Shown piece after piece: positions 17,496 to 28,000 of a stretch of DNA of 64,000 bases (the first letter of the stretch is position 1; each line of letters opens with the position of its first letter). The notes beneath the pieces are model-generated. The model was not told where the DNA came from, did no database searches, and saw only the letters and a list, made by a program, of their open reading frames with translations. The stretch is taken from the NCBI GenBank assembly GCA_964596645.1, contig CAZQVB010000005.1, forward strand, positions 1 to 64,000, in the 5' to 3' direction. Position numbers and translations under genes: made by a program. The stretch comes from CAVQEK01 sp964596645. Its GTDB lineage: Bacteria; Bacteroidota; Bacteroidia; Cytophagales; Cyclobacteriaceae.

Positions 17496-18236
17496 TTAGC
17501 GGCCTAGTCGAAATTTTACATAGAAATTCAGTGCCGGTGTGGTTTTATTCACCGACCGGCCATAGCCGGGTATGCTGTACACCTCTATCTCCCTGTCGCT
17601 TTGGTAACTGGCCATTATGCGCAGGCGAAACAGCCAACCAATAAGAAAGCGCTCGCTCTTTGTCTTGCCAAAGTTGAGGTAAGACTCCGTACCCATAATC
17701 AACTCGGCCCAAATTGCCTGCAGGTCGTCACTGCCAAAGGTGGCGCTAAAAAGCGGCCACAGATCACTGGGAATGATGTATTCTCCACGGTCTTCAAATT
17801 GACTATGGGCATATCGAAGCCCGAAATAGAGGGCATTGCGCGGGTCGATATCGAGGTAATAATCAGCACCTGCCCTGAAGTAACTACCTTCTATGGTGTA
17901 GTACGTGGTGTTGTCGAATGCATTGGCAGGATTAAGCGTGGCATTTCCTACCTCTGCCACCACCGCTACTTTGTCGTACAAGCGCAGCTGAATGGCTCCT
18001 TCCAGCTTTTGCTCAAAATCAAAGGGATAGGTGATCAGCTTGCCGTAATCGATCAATACATCGAGGCCGGATACAAAGCCCGGCCGCGGGATGGTGTCGG
18101 CACCTGTAGCCGCTTGCTGACCAAACGCCGAACCGCCCGCCAGTAATGAGAAGGCCAGCATCATCAACATGACCATTAGTACAATGATCGGTGCGCTTTT
18201 TTTGGATATATGCTTAGAAGATGTGGCTGACTGCAT
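17496..18236 (-). CDS. predicted outer-membrane beta-barrel protein, DUF6048-like
   Basis: A 246-residue exported protein of unknown function. A hydrophobic signal segment (IIVLMVMLMMLAFSLLAGGSAFG) is followed by a mature region of alternating beta strands ending in aromatic residues, such as GYFRAG-like and PALNFYVKFRLGR strands, which suggests a small outer-membrane barrel. Other recognisable stretches are GLDVLIDYGKLITYPFDFEQK and NALYFGLRYAHSQF. From memory these match the Bacteroidota family DUF6048. It lies 11 bases after the DUF6452-like gene, so the two form an operon. A database search is needed to fix the family. Confidence 0.7.
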   Translation of the reverse strand: MQSATSSKHISKKSAPIIVLMVMLMMLAFSLLAGGSAFGQQAATGADTIPRPGFVSGLDVLIDYGKLITYPFDFEQKLEGAIQLRLYDKVAVVAEVGNATLNPANAFDNTTYYTIEGSYFRAGADYYLDIDPRNALYFGLRYAHSQFEDRGEYIIPSDLWPLFSATFGSDDLQAIWAELIMGTESYLNFGKTKSERFLIGWLFRLRIMASYQSDREIEVYSIPGYGRSVNKTTPALNFYVKFRLGR

Positions 18237-18247
18237 TGGCTGTCAAT

Positions 18248-18853
18248 TCAAAAATAAATTTCTATGGTCGCATCCCTGCTGTTGCACACGTTGCCCCGCC
18301 TGCGGCAGCTCAATAGGCTGCTGTCGGCCGTGTGACTGAAGTCTTGTATGGCGCTTTCTATGCGTATGCCATCTGCCGTGACCACGGTGTCGCGATCATA
18401 ATAAATAAAAATGGTATCGCTGCGGCCAAAATATTTCAAGTAAAAACCCGACTCACCTGAGTTGGGGTTCAGGGGCGCTCTGAATGTGCCTATGATCGTG
18501 TCGCTCAAATAGGGCTCCATCGCTGTGCTGAGGCCACCAAACTCCTGGAGATATGCACGGCCGCTCCGGAAATATGTCAGGTTTTCTGCATAAAAAGCAC
18601 TGTCGGCTGCAAAGCGTACGATCTCCCTGCGCAGCGAATCCTGTACGCTTGGCCCCATTTCCTCCGCCAGTGCATTCCGCACGATATTCAAGGAGTCGTT
18701 GTAACGCTGCTGAAGCGTGTCGTATGCTGCTCTGGTTTGTGTTGCAATCAGCTGGAACGCTATGGACGGTGCCAATGATCTGGCATATGGGTCAGGCTCT
18801 TCGCAGGCCGGCAAAATTAAAAGCGGAATAAGTAGAAACAGGAAAAATTTCAT
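18248..18853 (-). CDS. putative lipoprotein, DUF6452-like
   Basis: A 201-residue protein of unknown function with a lipoprotein signal, MKFFLFLLIPLLILPACEEP, and lipobox LPAC. An upstream start at 18898 would add 15 polar residues before the signal and is not preferred. A helical middle section (TLQQRYNDSLNIVRNALAEEM) is followed by a beta-rich part (FYLKYFGRSDTIFIYYDRDTVV). The C-terminus has Cys-containing RRRGNVCNSRDATIEIYF, a pattern I associate with DUF6452. It is upstream of the DUF6048-like gene, 11 bases apart, consistent with a conserved pair at the cell envelope. Confidence 0.7.
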   Translation of the reverse strand: MKFFLFLLIPLLILPACEEPDPYARSLAPSIAFQLIATQTRAAYDTLQQRYNDSLNIVRNALAEEMGPSVQDSLRREIVRFAADSAFYAENLTYFRSGRAYLQEFGGLSTAMEPYLSDTIIGTFRAPLNPNSGESGFYLKYFGRSDTIFIYYDRDTVVTADGIRIESAIQDFSHTADSSLLSCRRRGNVCNSRDATIEIYF

Positions 18854-18968
18854 AGCGCGTAAAACTAGAACCGGGTGCCCAATTTTCCTATCGACCATGT
18901 ATTTAAGCGCCTTGAGGATCTACATCGAACACTACTTGTACGGACTTCCATTCGCGTGTTTTGTGCAA

Positions 18969-21425
18969 TTACTGCACACAAGCTACGGCAGCCTGCTTTA
19001 CCACTGGTGCGTGTGCGGCACCGCGTTTCAGCTTTATGTACAGCTGCATCTGATAGTAGCCGCGCAGCTTGGCCAGCATGGGCTCGTGCGGAGCAATCAA
19101 CTCGACCTTTCTCAATGCCTTTTTCAGCAATTTAAAGTAAGCATGAGCGGCTTTATCCACCTTCTGCTGCTCTTTGTGCCTGAGCACTATTTTGATGAGG
19201 CGATAAAAAGGAGGGTACTTATACTGTAGTCTCTCCCCTATCTCCGACCGATAGAAAGCATCATAGTGCTGCTGTTGTACCAGCCCCAAAATGGGTTGCT
19301 GCACATTGGCCGTCTGTACGATCACGCTGCCGGCGGCCTTTCGTCCTGCCCTGCCGCTTACCTGCACAGCCAACTGAAAGGTACGCTCAGAAGCTCTGAA
19401 ATCGGGAAAGTGCAGCATACGGTCTATATCAAAAATGCCGACCAGGCGTACCTTGTCGAAGTCGAGACCTTTGCTCACCATTTGCGTGCCCACCAGTATA
19501 TCCACCTGTCCCGATTCGAAGGCTCCGATGATCTGCTGATAGCCATACTTGCTGCGTGTGGTGTCGAAGTCCATGCGCTGTGTGCGGGCTTGAGGAAACA
19601 GCAACTTGAGATCTTCTTCCAGTTTTTCGGTGCCAAAGCCGCGTGTGAGCAGGCGTGTAGCCCCACAAGCCGGGCAAGAGGAAGGAAGCCGCTCCCGATG
19701 GCCACAGTAGTGGCAACGCAGGTAGTTGGCGTTGAGGTGGTAGGTAAGGCTCACCGCGCAGTCGAGGCATTTGGGTATCCAGCCACATTCTTCGCAGGTG
19801 ACAAAAGGTGCATAACCGCGACGGTTCTGAAAAATAATTACCTGCTCTTTGTTGGCTAGTGTTTCGCCGATGGCCTCTACCAATGTATTGGTGAAGTCGC
19901 CTTTGAGCTGATGTTGCTTGCGCGCCTGGGTGAGGTCGGCAAAGGTGATGTCGGGCAACGGCAACTGCCGGTAGCGCTCTGTCAACTGCACCAGTCCAAA
20001 TTTGCCCTGCTCCTGCTGGTAATACGTTTCCAGTGATGGCGTGGCAGATCCCAGCAGCACTTTGGCGGCATGCAGCCGGGCCAATACCAGAGCCGTATCG
20101 CGGGCATGGTAGCGCGGTGCCGGATCGAACTGTTTATACGATGGCTCGTGCTCTTCATCGATCACGATGAGCGAAAGGTGGCGGAAAGGCAAAAAGATGG
20201 CGGAGCGCACGCCCACCACCACCGAAAAGCGGCCGCTGAGCAGGCCACGCCATACTTCCACACGCTCATTGTCGGAGTGCCTGGAGTGATATACGCCGAG
20301 TGAATTGCCAAATACACGCTGCAGGCGCACCACGATCTGCGTGGTGAGCGCTATCTCTGGCAGCAGGTACAACACCTGCCCGCCCTGCTCCAGCACATCT
20401 CGGATAAGGCTGATGTAAATCTCCGTCTTTCCACTGCCGGTGACGCCCTGCAATAGTACGGATTGCATTGTTTCAAATTGCCGTAGTATTTCGTTTCTGG
20501 CCTTTTCCTGCGCATCGCTCAGCACCGATCTCCCTTCGACACTGGCATCGCCAGTCGGTATGCGCGATACAACCTGGTCGTAAGCCACCAGCACGCCGTT
20601 GCGTACCAGCGTGTTGAAAGATGATGCAGAAAGATCGCCCTTGAGCAGCTCTTTTTTCTTCATGCCATCAGCGTTGGCTTCCGGCTGCCGCAGTACGGGC
20701 ACGCTGCGCAAGTAGGCGAGCAATACATTTTGCTGCTTCTCTTGCTTGTCCAGATCATTGATCAATTGCTGCAAGCGGCTTTTATCACCTGCATACCGAT
20801 CGTGCAGGCGCACGTACTTTTCCGTTTTGGGCATATAGCGCTGATGCACCTCTTCAAAAAGCATGATGGCTTCCTTCTCAAGCAGCGCCTTAATGACACC
20901 ATTGTAGCTTTTTACATTCAGAATTCTACCTACATCAGAGTAGGCCAGTACAGACTGATACCGAAGTGCGGATATGAGTTTCTCCTCCTGTTCAGAAAAA
21001 TCCTCATTGATCTGTTCTGCATCAAATTGCGGGTGCAGTTGAATCTTTGATTCAGAACTGAGTTTGAGCCCTGAGGGCAGTGCGGCATTGAACACCTCGC
21101 CTATGGTGCACATGTAGTAGTCGGCCATCCAGCGAAGCAGGTCGAGCTGCACCGGCAGCATGTGTGGTGTTTTGTCCAGTATTTCCTGTATGGGCTTGGC
21201 CGTATACACGACCGGCGGCTGATGATGCAGCCCGGCAATGACGCCGGTCAGGATCTTTCTTTGGCCAAACTGTACCACCACGCGCCTGCCAATTTCTGCT
21301 TCTGCTTCCAGCGCACGCGGCACCCTGTAGGTAAAGGTTTTGGCAATGGCTACAGGCAGCAGCACTTCGGCAAATACGGCAATAACTTCCGATGAGTGGT
21401 TTTGCTTAAATTCTAGATTTCCCAA
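18969..21425 (-). CDS. priA: primosomal protein N' (replication restart helicase PriA)
   Basis: DNA helicase that reloads the replication machinery at stalled forks. The 818-residue protein has the N-terminal 3'-DNA-binding domain (EVLLPVAIAKTFTYRVP). The helicase core carries Walker A in LLQGVTGSGKTEIYISL and the DEEH box in LIVIDEEHEPSYKQFD. GSATPSLETYY and the zinc-binding segment follow, with Cys pairs in CEECGWIPKCLDC and LRCHYCGHRERLPSSCPACG. ILVGTQMVSKGLDFDKV and QVSGRAGR complete the helicase motifs. The start shown gives a 13-base overlap with the preceding DUF255 gene. Intact and of normal length. Confidence 0.97.
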   Translation of the reverse strand: MGNLEFKQNHSSEVIAVFAEVLLPVAIAKTFTYRVPRALEAEAEIGRRVVVQFGQRKILTGVIAGLHHQPPVVYTAKPIQEILDKTPHMLPVQLDLLRWMADYYMCTIGEVFNAALPSGLKLSSESKIQLHPQFDAEQINEDFSEQEEKLISALRYQSVLAYSDVGRILNVKSYNGVIKALLEKEAIMLFEEVHQRYMPKTEKYVRLHDRYAGDKSRLQQLINDLDKQEKQQNVLLAYLRSVPVLRQPEANADGMKKKELLKGDLSASSFNTLVRNGVLVAYDQVVSRIPTGDASVEGRSVLSDAQEKARNEILRQFETMQSVLLQGVTGSGKTEIYISLIRDVLEQGGQVLYLLPEIALTTQIVVRLQRVFGNSLGVYHSRHSDNERVEVWRGLLSGRFSVVVGVRSAIFLPFRHLSLIVIDEEHEPSYKQFDPAPRYHARDTALVLARLHAAKVLLGSATPSLETYYQQEQGKFGLVQLTERYRQLPLPDITFADLTQARKQHQLKGDFTNTLVEAIGETLANKEQVIIFQNRRGYAPFVTCEECGWIPKCLDCAVSLTYHLNANYLRCHYCGHRERLPSSCPACGATRLLTRGFGTEKLEEDLKLLFPQARTQRMDFDTTRSKYGYQQIIGAFESGQVDILVGTQMVSKGLDFDKVRLVGIFDIDRMLHFPDFRASERTFQLAVQVSGRAGRKAAGSVIVQTANVQQPILGLVQQQHYDAFYRSEIGERLQYKYPPFYRLIKIVLRHKEQQKVDKAAHAYFKLLKKALRKVELIAPHEPMLAKLRGYYQMQLYIKLKRGAAHAPVVKQAAVACVQ

Positions 21426-23471
21426 GCAGCAGCAATTTGTGCTAACGCCTCCTTTGGCGTAAAAACAGGCAATTTACAGGTTTTGTCGAAACAGACATGT
21501 ATGGCAGTTTTGCCTTGCTGGGGTTGGCGCTCACGCAGCAACGGCAAATTGCTCGAATGTGCAGTACCGAGCAACACGGCCGAGGGTAAAAAATGCTGCT
21601 GAAGTACCGACACCATTTCAATGTGCTTCGGGCCTGTAACCGCCACCTCGGCAGCGGGCACCAGTTGCTGTGCCCGCAATGCGGCCCAATGCGCTACATA
21701 TTGAGGCTCCTGGTGCATCAGTTGCACGATGGTGGCCAGCATGCGCTCAGATTTCTTCAGGTAATCTTCTTTTGTCAGCAGCAACCCAAGCAGATGCAGG
21801 TTGTGGGCCATGGCAGCATTGGAAGAGGGCGTGACGTTGTCAAATATTTCTTTTTTTCTGGCGATCAGCGATTCGCCGCTGGCGGGCGTGAAGAAGAATA
21901 ATCCATCTTTTTCGTCATAAAACTCATGAATGGCTGTGGCGGCAAGGCGCTCTGCCTGTTGAAGCCAGTGTTCGTCGAAGGCTGCTTCATACAAAGCAAT
22001 AAAGCCGCGTATGACAAAGGCGTAATCTTCCAGAAAGGCCGGGCCTGACGATTTTCCTGCCCTAAACACCCGCAAAAGATGATCGCCTTCCATTAGATGC
22101 TTTTCAATAAAATGTGCGTTTCTGACGGCCAGATCGAGATAAGATGTTTCCTGAAAAGCCATGTACGCGTCGGCCAGTCCTTGCAGCATCAGCCCGTTCC
22201 AGCCGGCCAGCACCTTGTCGTCGAGGCCGGGCCGTATGCGTGTGGCACGTGCGCTGAGCAGCCTGCTGTTGAGCGCTATAATTTTTAGCTGCAGTTGATC
22301 GGCGGACATGCCCAGGTGATCTGCCAGTTGCGCATCGCTTTGTTGCCGGAAGAGTATGTTGCGGCCGTGCTCCCAATTGCCTTGGCGGGTGGCGTTGTAC
22401 AGCGCAGAAGCCAAGTCCAGGTCATCACCGGCCGCGGCGGCCAACTCTGGCCAGGTCCAGGTATAAAACTTTCCTTCTACACCCTCGCTGTCGGCATCAA
22501 GTGCCGCATAAAAACCGCCTTCTTCATGCAGCATTTCGCGCTCAAGAAACTGCACCGTTTGATCCACCACCTGCTCGTATAGCGGCTCTTTGTAAACTTT
22601 AGCGGCCTGGGCATACAGGCTGATGAGTTGGGCATTGTCGTACAGCATCTTTTCGAAATGAGGCGCGAACCATTGCGCATCCACCGAGTATCGCGCAAAG
22701 CCACCACCGATTTGGTCGTAGATGCCCCCATAGGCCATTCGGTGCAGCGTCACCTGCAATTGATCACGCACTGTGTCGTCTTTGATAAAGTAATTGGCTG
22801 TAAGTAGAAACTGCCAGATGGAAGGATTGGGAAATTTAGGTGCGCGCTTTAAGCCACCCAGCTCCTGGTCGAATTGTGCCTTGAGCTTACCCACCATCTC
22901 TGTGGTTTCACTGCGCGATGCTAAAGTGCCCGTTGGTTTCAGGCCATATTTGTCTGTGTCGGACAGCCCGATGGCCTCGGCAAACTGGCCGGCCGATTGC
23001 TCAAGCTGCTGCCGCTGCTGCCGGTAANNNNNNNNNNGCTTCTGCCACATTGCGCAGCACCTGCAGCCAGCTATGCCGGGGAAAGTACGTGCCGCCATAG
23101 AACGGCTTTTGGTCTGGTGTGGCAAACACATTGAGCGGCCATCCGCCTTGCAAACCCATCGTCTGCACGGCATCCATATAAATCTGGTCTACGTCGGGAC
23201 GCTCCTCCCTGTCTACTTTGATACATACAAAATGGGCATTCATAAAAGTGGCCACCGATTCGTCTTCGAACGACTCGTGCTCCATCACGTGGCACCAGTG
23301 GCAAGAGGAGTAGCCAATACTCACAATGATGGGCTTATCTTCATTTTTCGCACGCTCCAATGCCTCAGTACCCCACGGATACCAGTCTACAGGGTTGTAG
23401 GCATGTTGGTGAAGATAAGGGCTGGAGGTATTGATCAGTCGATTGGCTTTACGGCCGGCGGTGTCATTCAT
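21413..23471 (-). CDS. thioredoxin domain-containing protein (DUF255 / YyaL / SSP411 type)
   Basis: Large cytoplasmic protein with an N-terminal thioredoxin fold and a C-terminal (alpha/alpha)6-barrel; the cellular role of this widespread family is unclear. The thioredoxin part has [19 protein letters not shown], the redox motif [16 protein letters not shown], and [11 protein letters not shown]. The barrel part shows [20 protein letters not shown] and [16 protein letters not shown]. Ten N at 23028-23037 interrupt the frame. Deleting all ten joins NVAE to AYRQQRQQ in frame, giving a 682-residue protein of expected length, so the gene is probably intact. Its ATG overlaps the GSCFA stop (ATGA). 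Confidence 0.9.
23028..23037. other. assembly gap of ten N
   Basis: Scaffold placeholder inside the DUF255 gene. The flanks, read on the minus strand, are GAAGC and TTACCGG. Joined directly they read Glu-Ala-Tyr-Arg in frame, so the true gap is probably zero bases. Confidence 0.95.
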
Positions 23472-24448
23472 TGTATTTGATTTTTCAGTGTTTCAAGTTC
23501 TGGCTGTATGTCTACCACGCCCTTAAAACGCTCCAACTCTGCAATGGTTTTCTGCACAAATGTGCGATGGGCGGCACTTTGCGCATGAAAGGGCCGGTGA
23601 AGAACGGCCTTGCGTATGGCAGACCAATCTTTGATAAACTGCAGCGTATCTGCTTCGAAATAGGTTTGCGAAAAGTGTTGCCAGATGTAGTCTATGGCCT
23701 GCTGGCTGGGGTGTAGCATGTCGCTTTCGTAGAAGCGATAGTCGCGCAGGTCGTCGAGCATTATTTCGTAGGAAGGAAAATAAAACACCCCCGGCAGTGT
23801 GGCTGCAAGCTCTTCTGCGGCCACCCGCAGCAGCGCCTTGCTGTAGCTGTTTCGCGCCAGCGAATCTTTGATATGCCGCACCGGACTCACCGTGATCAGG
23901 AATGAAACTTCGGGATTTACCTGCCGCACGGCAGCCAGCGTGGCGCGGAAGTCATCGCTGATCTCTTGAACACTGAGCGCCCTCTTAGTAAATTGGTCAG
24001 CAGGTATTTTGTGACAATTGGCCACCGTATGTCGGGTGGATTTAAGATCGTAAACAAGCGCAGAACCCAGGCTGAGCACGATAAGGCGTGCTTGCCGAAG
24101 CCGAGCCGCCAGCAGTGCCGTTGCGTCTTCCATCTTGCCCTGCAGCTCCTCTTGGGTACGGGCGTGTAAGTCGGAATGCACGTCGTAGTGCAGCCAAAGG
24201 CCTTCACGTTCTATAAAATGATCTTTGGAAAACTCCCCTACTCCTGCCGCCACACGCAGCACTTTGCCTATAGAGTGCGGGTTGAACAAAACGCCAAATG
24301 GATTGAGCGTGGTGTTGAACTTATAATCTATGAGAAACCTGCCGATATTGATGGCAAAGCAAGAGCCCAGGAGTACCACCGGGTGGTGCAGGCCCACGCG
24401 CAAAGGCGAAGGAGGTAAGTGAATAGGAGTTCGAAACGTGCTTTGCAT
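23468..24448 (-). CDS. GSCFA domain protein
   Basis: Member of the GSCFA family, named for its motif, seen here as [16 protein letters not shown]. It is thought to be an SGNH-like hydrolase. The Gly-Ser near the N-terminus would provide the nucleophile, and a second block, [15 protein letters not shown], plus [17 protein letters not shown] near the C-terminus, would supply the Asp/His. Substrate is unknown. Length is 326 residues. The ATG at 24446-24448 is preferred over a TTG two codons upstream. The stop overlaps the DUF255 start by 4 bases (ATGA), so the two genes are translated together and continue into priA. Confidence 0.9.
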   Translation of the reverse strand: MQSTFRTPIHLPPSPLRVGLHHPVVLLGSCFAINIGRFLIDYKFNTTLNPFGVLFNPHSIGKVLRVAAGVGEFSKDHFIEREGLWLHYDVHSDLHARTQEELQGKMEDATALLAARLRQARLIVLSLGSALVYDLKSTRHTVANCHKIPADQFTKRALSVQEISDDFRATLAAVRQVNPEVSFLITVSPVRHIKDSLARNSYSKALLRVAAEELAATLPGVFYFPSYEIMLDDLRDYRFYESDMLHPSQQAIDYIWQHFSQTYFEADTLQFIKDWSAIRKAVLHRPFHAQSAAHRTFVQKTIAELERFKGVVDIQPELETLKNQIQ

Positions 24449-24621
24449 TTTCAATCAGTCGTTACTGTAATATGTAGGCTGCTACCGCTGCCTGCTATTG
24501 ACAACGCCGATGCTAAAGATGGCTGGTAGCCGGCATAGTATCCCTCATTATGTGCGCTGAACTAAATGAATTCTTTCAGGTTTGTCTATAACAATATTGT
24601 CCAACAAAATTCTAATTTTTT

Positions 24622-24981
24622 ATGAACACGACCACGCTTACCATCGCACGATTTATGTACGCCATTCCCATGGGAATTTTTGGATTGTTTCACTTTATGA
24701 AGGCTCCGGGCATGAGCGGAATGGTGCCAACCTGGATACCCGGAGATGTTTTCTGGGTGTACATCACCGGAGCAGCGCTTTTACTGGCGTCTATAGCCAT
24801 CATCATCAACAAAAAGGCGCGGTTGGCGGCTTTGCTGCTGGGCATTATGCTGCTCATCTTTGCCCTTACCATACACCTGCCCGGCGCGGCCAGCGGCGAT
24901 CAGATGTCGTCTACCATGTTTCTCAAAGATTTTGCCTTGTCAGGCGCTGCGTTTGCCTTTGCAGGGATATTGAGAAATTGA
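24622..24981 (+). CDS. DoxX-like small membrane protein
   Basis: A 119-residue inner-membrane protein with four predicted helices: ARFMYAIPMGIFGLFHFM, VYITGAALLLASIAIIIN, LAALLLGIMLLIFALTIHL and DFALSGAAFAFAGIL. Arrangement and the HF motif in the first helix fit the DoxX/DoxD family, some members of which work with quinone or sulfur redox; no such role can be shown here. It is a single-gene unit, divergent from the GSCFA gene, and ends at a bidirectional terminator shared with the trehalose synthase gene. Confidence 0.8.
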   Translation: MNTTTLTIARFMYAIPMGIFGLFHFMKAPGMSGMVPTWIPGDVFWVYITGAALLLASIAIIINKKARLAALLLGIMLLIFALTIHLPGAASGDQMSSTMFLKDFALSGAAFAFAGILRN

Positions 24982-25002
24982 CCTGCCGACAGGCACAACA
25001 TT

Positions 25003-25027
25003 AAAAGCCGGATAGCCCCGGCTTTTT
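25003..25027. terminator. bidirectional terminator between DoxX-like gene and treS
   Basis: AAAAGCCGG (25003-25011) pairs with CCGGCTTTT (25018-25026) around ATAGCC, with further T on the plus strand. It lies between two convergent genes and can serve both, though the T-run is longer on the plus strand. Confidence 0.85.
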
Positions 25028-28000
25028 TTATTTCTTCGATTTCAAGATCTTCATAATTCCGCGCACAGCCACTATGGCCTTTTCCTTGTTTTCCTTGCGC
25101 AGCTCCATCTCGGCCTCGTACAGGTAGCGCTCTATCAGTAGTGTTTCCAGCAGTAAGTCAAAATCTTCGCCGGAAGGCAAAAAGGATGCGCCCTTTACGT
25201 GATCCATATAGTTGACCATGAAGATTTGGCTCACGTTGTGAAACCAGTGCTCGGCAATATGGCCCGATGGCACATTTTGAAACAGTGCCGAGTAAGCCAC
25301 GAAATGAAATGAACAGAGCATACTGGCTACATCTACAAGTGCCGCCTTGCGCAGGCGCCGCTCCGTGAGCGAAAATGAGGAGTCTCCTTCAAAGTTTGTG
25401 ATCACGAAATCATTGTCTTTGAAGAGCAAAGACGAAAGTATGTAATCGCCATGCGGCCGTATTTTTACCAGCTCCAGCTTATGGTTATAGATCTGCTTTA
25501 GGAAGTCGAGTAGTTTGCCCTTTTCACCCAGAAAGGCTTTTATTTCCTTTTGGTGCTTTTCCTGAAACTCCCCGATGCTGCGGTGCAGCTTGTCGCTGTC
25601 GTTTCTCAGCATGGTCTTCCAGGTGGCAAAGAGTGAGCGCTGATAGTGCAGTGAGAATGGCTCGGAGATAAAATCCTTATGCTCTTGCTCTGAGGCTAGT
25701 GCCAAGTGCATCTCTGCCGTGCGCTGTGCCAACAGGCGAATGTGCTCTATGTAGGCACCGCCAATCAGTTCCTGCGTGCGTTGGTCCATCTCTGCAAAGC
25801 GCAAAGGCTTCAGCAGGCTGCCGCGTAGCTGAGGCAAATCTACTTTGCGGCCGGCAGCACCTACGCGCTCATAAAACCGGTTAAGCGAATCGGACATATA
25901 GTTCCAGGCATCGCCGTGATTGGGCACAAACTCCTGCACAATGGCCAGTGTGCGCTTTATGTCGTCGGTTTTGGTATACTCAATGGAGCCCAGATATTTG
26001 GGCACCTGGCCAAACCCCTTTTGCTCCGACAGAAAGCGTGTAAGCTCCACATCGCGATCGGTACCGCGGTCTATTTTTCGGTACAGCTTTATAATGAATT
26101 TCTTGCCGTATTGAATCACCACGTGTCTGTTGCGCGATTCGATCAGCTTGTGGTCGCTAAACAGCCGGTCGTCTTCCAGCATAGCCTTTAGTGCGGGTGC
26201 CAGGTCGAAATTTACCATCGCACTTTCTGTGACTATACGCTGGCCTTTGCGAAACATATTGAGCAGGGTTTTGCGATAGCGCTCGCTGTACGATGCGTCG
26301 AACAAGATGCCGGGCCGTCCATCGAAGTGTATGTGTGCGAGCACGCTTTCCGGGTGGTTTTCTATCAATTCCTGTTTCTCCGGGCCATGTGCAAAACTCA
26401 CCGCCAGGCGGTATTTCTCATACAAACCCTCGAAAAAATTGATCTGGACGATGATTGCTACACCTTCAAAATCGAATTTGCGCGACGAAATGGGTAAAAT
26501 GTCATACAAACGAATGGATTCTATTTTGCGTTCCAGCCGGTTGAACCACATGCGGTTGTTCAGGTAGTGCGGCAATACCTTTTGCTCCAGCACTTCGCGA
26601 TTGGTTGTTTCTTCTATCTCGCTCCACTTTCTCAGGCTAATGGCGCTGGTGTCGTTGGCGGGCAATATGTCTGTTTTCTCATGCTGCTCTGCCACCAGAC
26701 GAAACCAATAATAGCCATAGGGAGCCAGCGTGAGCACATAAGGATCTGCGCCTATGGTGGGGAATGAATTTTGGCTGAATACCTCCACCGGTACCAGGTC
26801 GTTGTATCCGGGCATTTCTACCTGCATGGCTTGCGCATAGCGGGAGAGATTGGCCACTACCAGTATCTGCTCATCGCCAAACTCACGCACAAAGGCCAGT
26901 GCTTTGGTGTTTTCTGACTCCAGAAATTTCACCGTACCACGGCCGAAAGCTTTGAACCGCTTGCGCATTTTAATGATACGGCGCATCCACCAGAGCAGAG
27001 AATTGCTGTTTTCAAGCTGACTTTCCACGTTTACTTTCTGATAGTTGTACTCGGGGTCTATCACCAGCGGCAGGTACAGCTTGTGCGGATTGGCCTCCGA
27101 AAATCCAGCGTTGCGGCCGGCATCCCACTGCAGGGGTGTACGCACACCGTCGCGGTCGCCCAGGTAGAAGTTGTCGCCCATGCCTATTTCGTCGCCGTAG
27201 TATATCACAGGTGTGCCCGGCAAGGAAAAAAGCAAAACGTTCAGCAACTCGATTTTGCGGCGGTCATTCTCAAGCAGCGGCGACAGCCGCTTGCGTATGC
27301 CCAGATTGATGCGTGCCACAGGGTCTTTGGTGAACACCTTGTACATGTAGTCACGCTCTTCTTCCGTCACCATTTCCAGGGTGAGTTCATCGTGGTTGCG
27401 CAGGAAAGTAGCCCACTGGCAGTTTTCGGGTATGTCGGGTATCTGCTCTACAATGTCGGTGATGGGGTAGCGATTTTCCATATTTACCGCCATAAACATG
27501 CGCGGCATTACGGGGAAATAGTAATTCATATGGCACTCATCGCCATCGCCAAAGTATTCGGCAGACTCTTCGGGCCACATATTGGCTTCGGCCAGCAGGC
27601 ACACATTCTCAAAATTGGCGTCGATGTGCGCACGCATCTTTTTGATGAAGGCGTGGGTTTGCGGCAGATTTTCGCAGTTGGTACCCTCTTCTTCGAACAG
27701 GTATGGAATGGCGTCGAGCCTAAAGCCGTCTACGCCAATCTCAAGCCAGTAATCGATTATTTTCAGTATTTCCTTTTGAACCCTGGGGTTGTTGTAGTTG
27801 AGGTCGGGCTGGTGGTGGAAGAAACGATGCCAGTAATATTGCTTTGCCACAGGGTCCCAGGTCCAGTTGGAAGCCTCATAGTCGGGGAAGATGATGCGGG
27901 TATCTTTAAACTTCTGCGGATCGTCTGACCACACATAGTAGTCGCGCAACACGGAGCCCTTGGGTGCGCGGCGAGCCCTTTGAAACCAGTCGTGTTGGTC

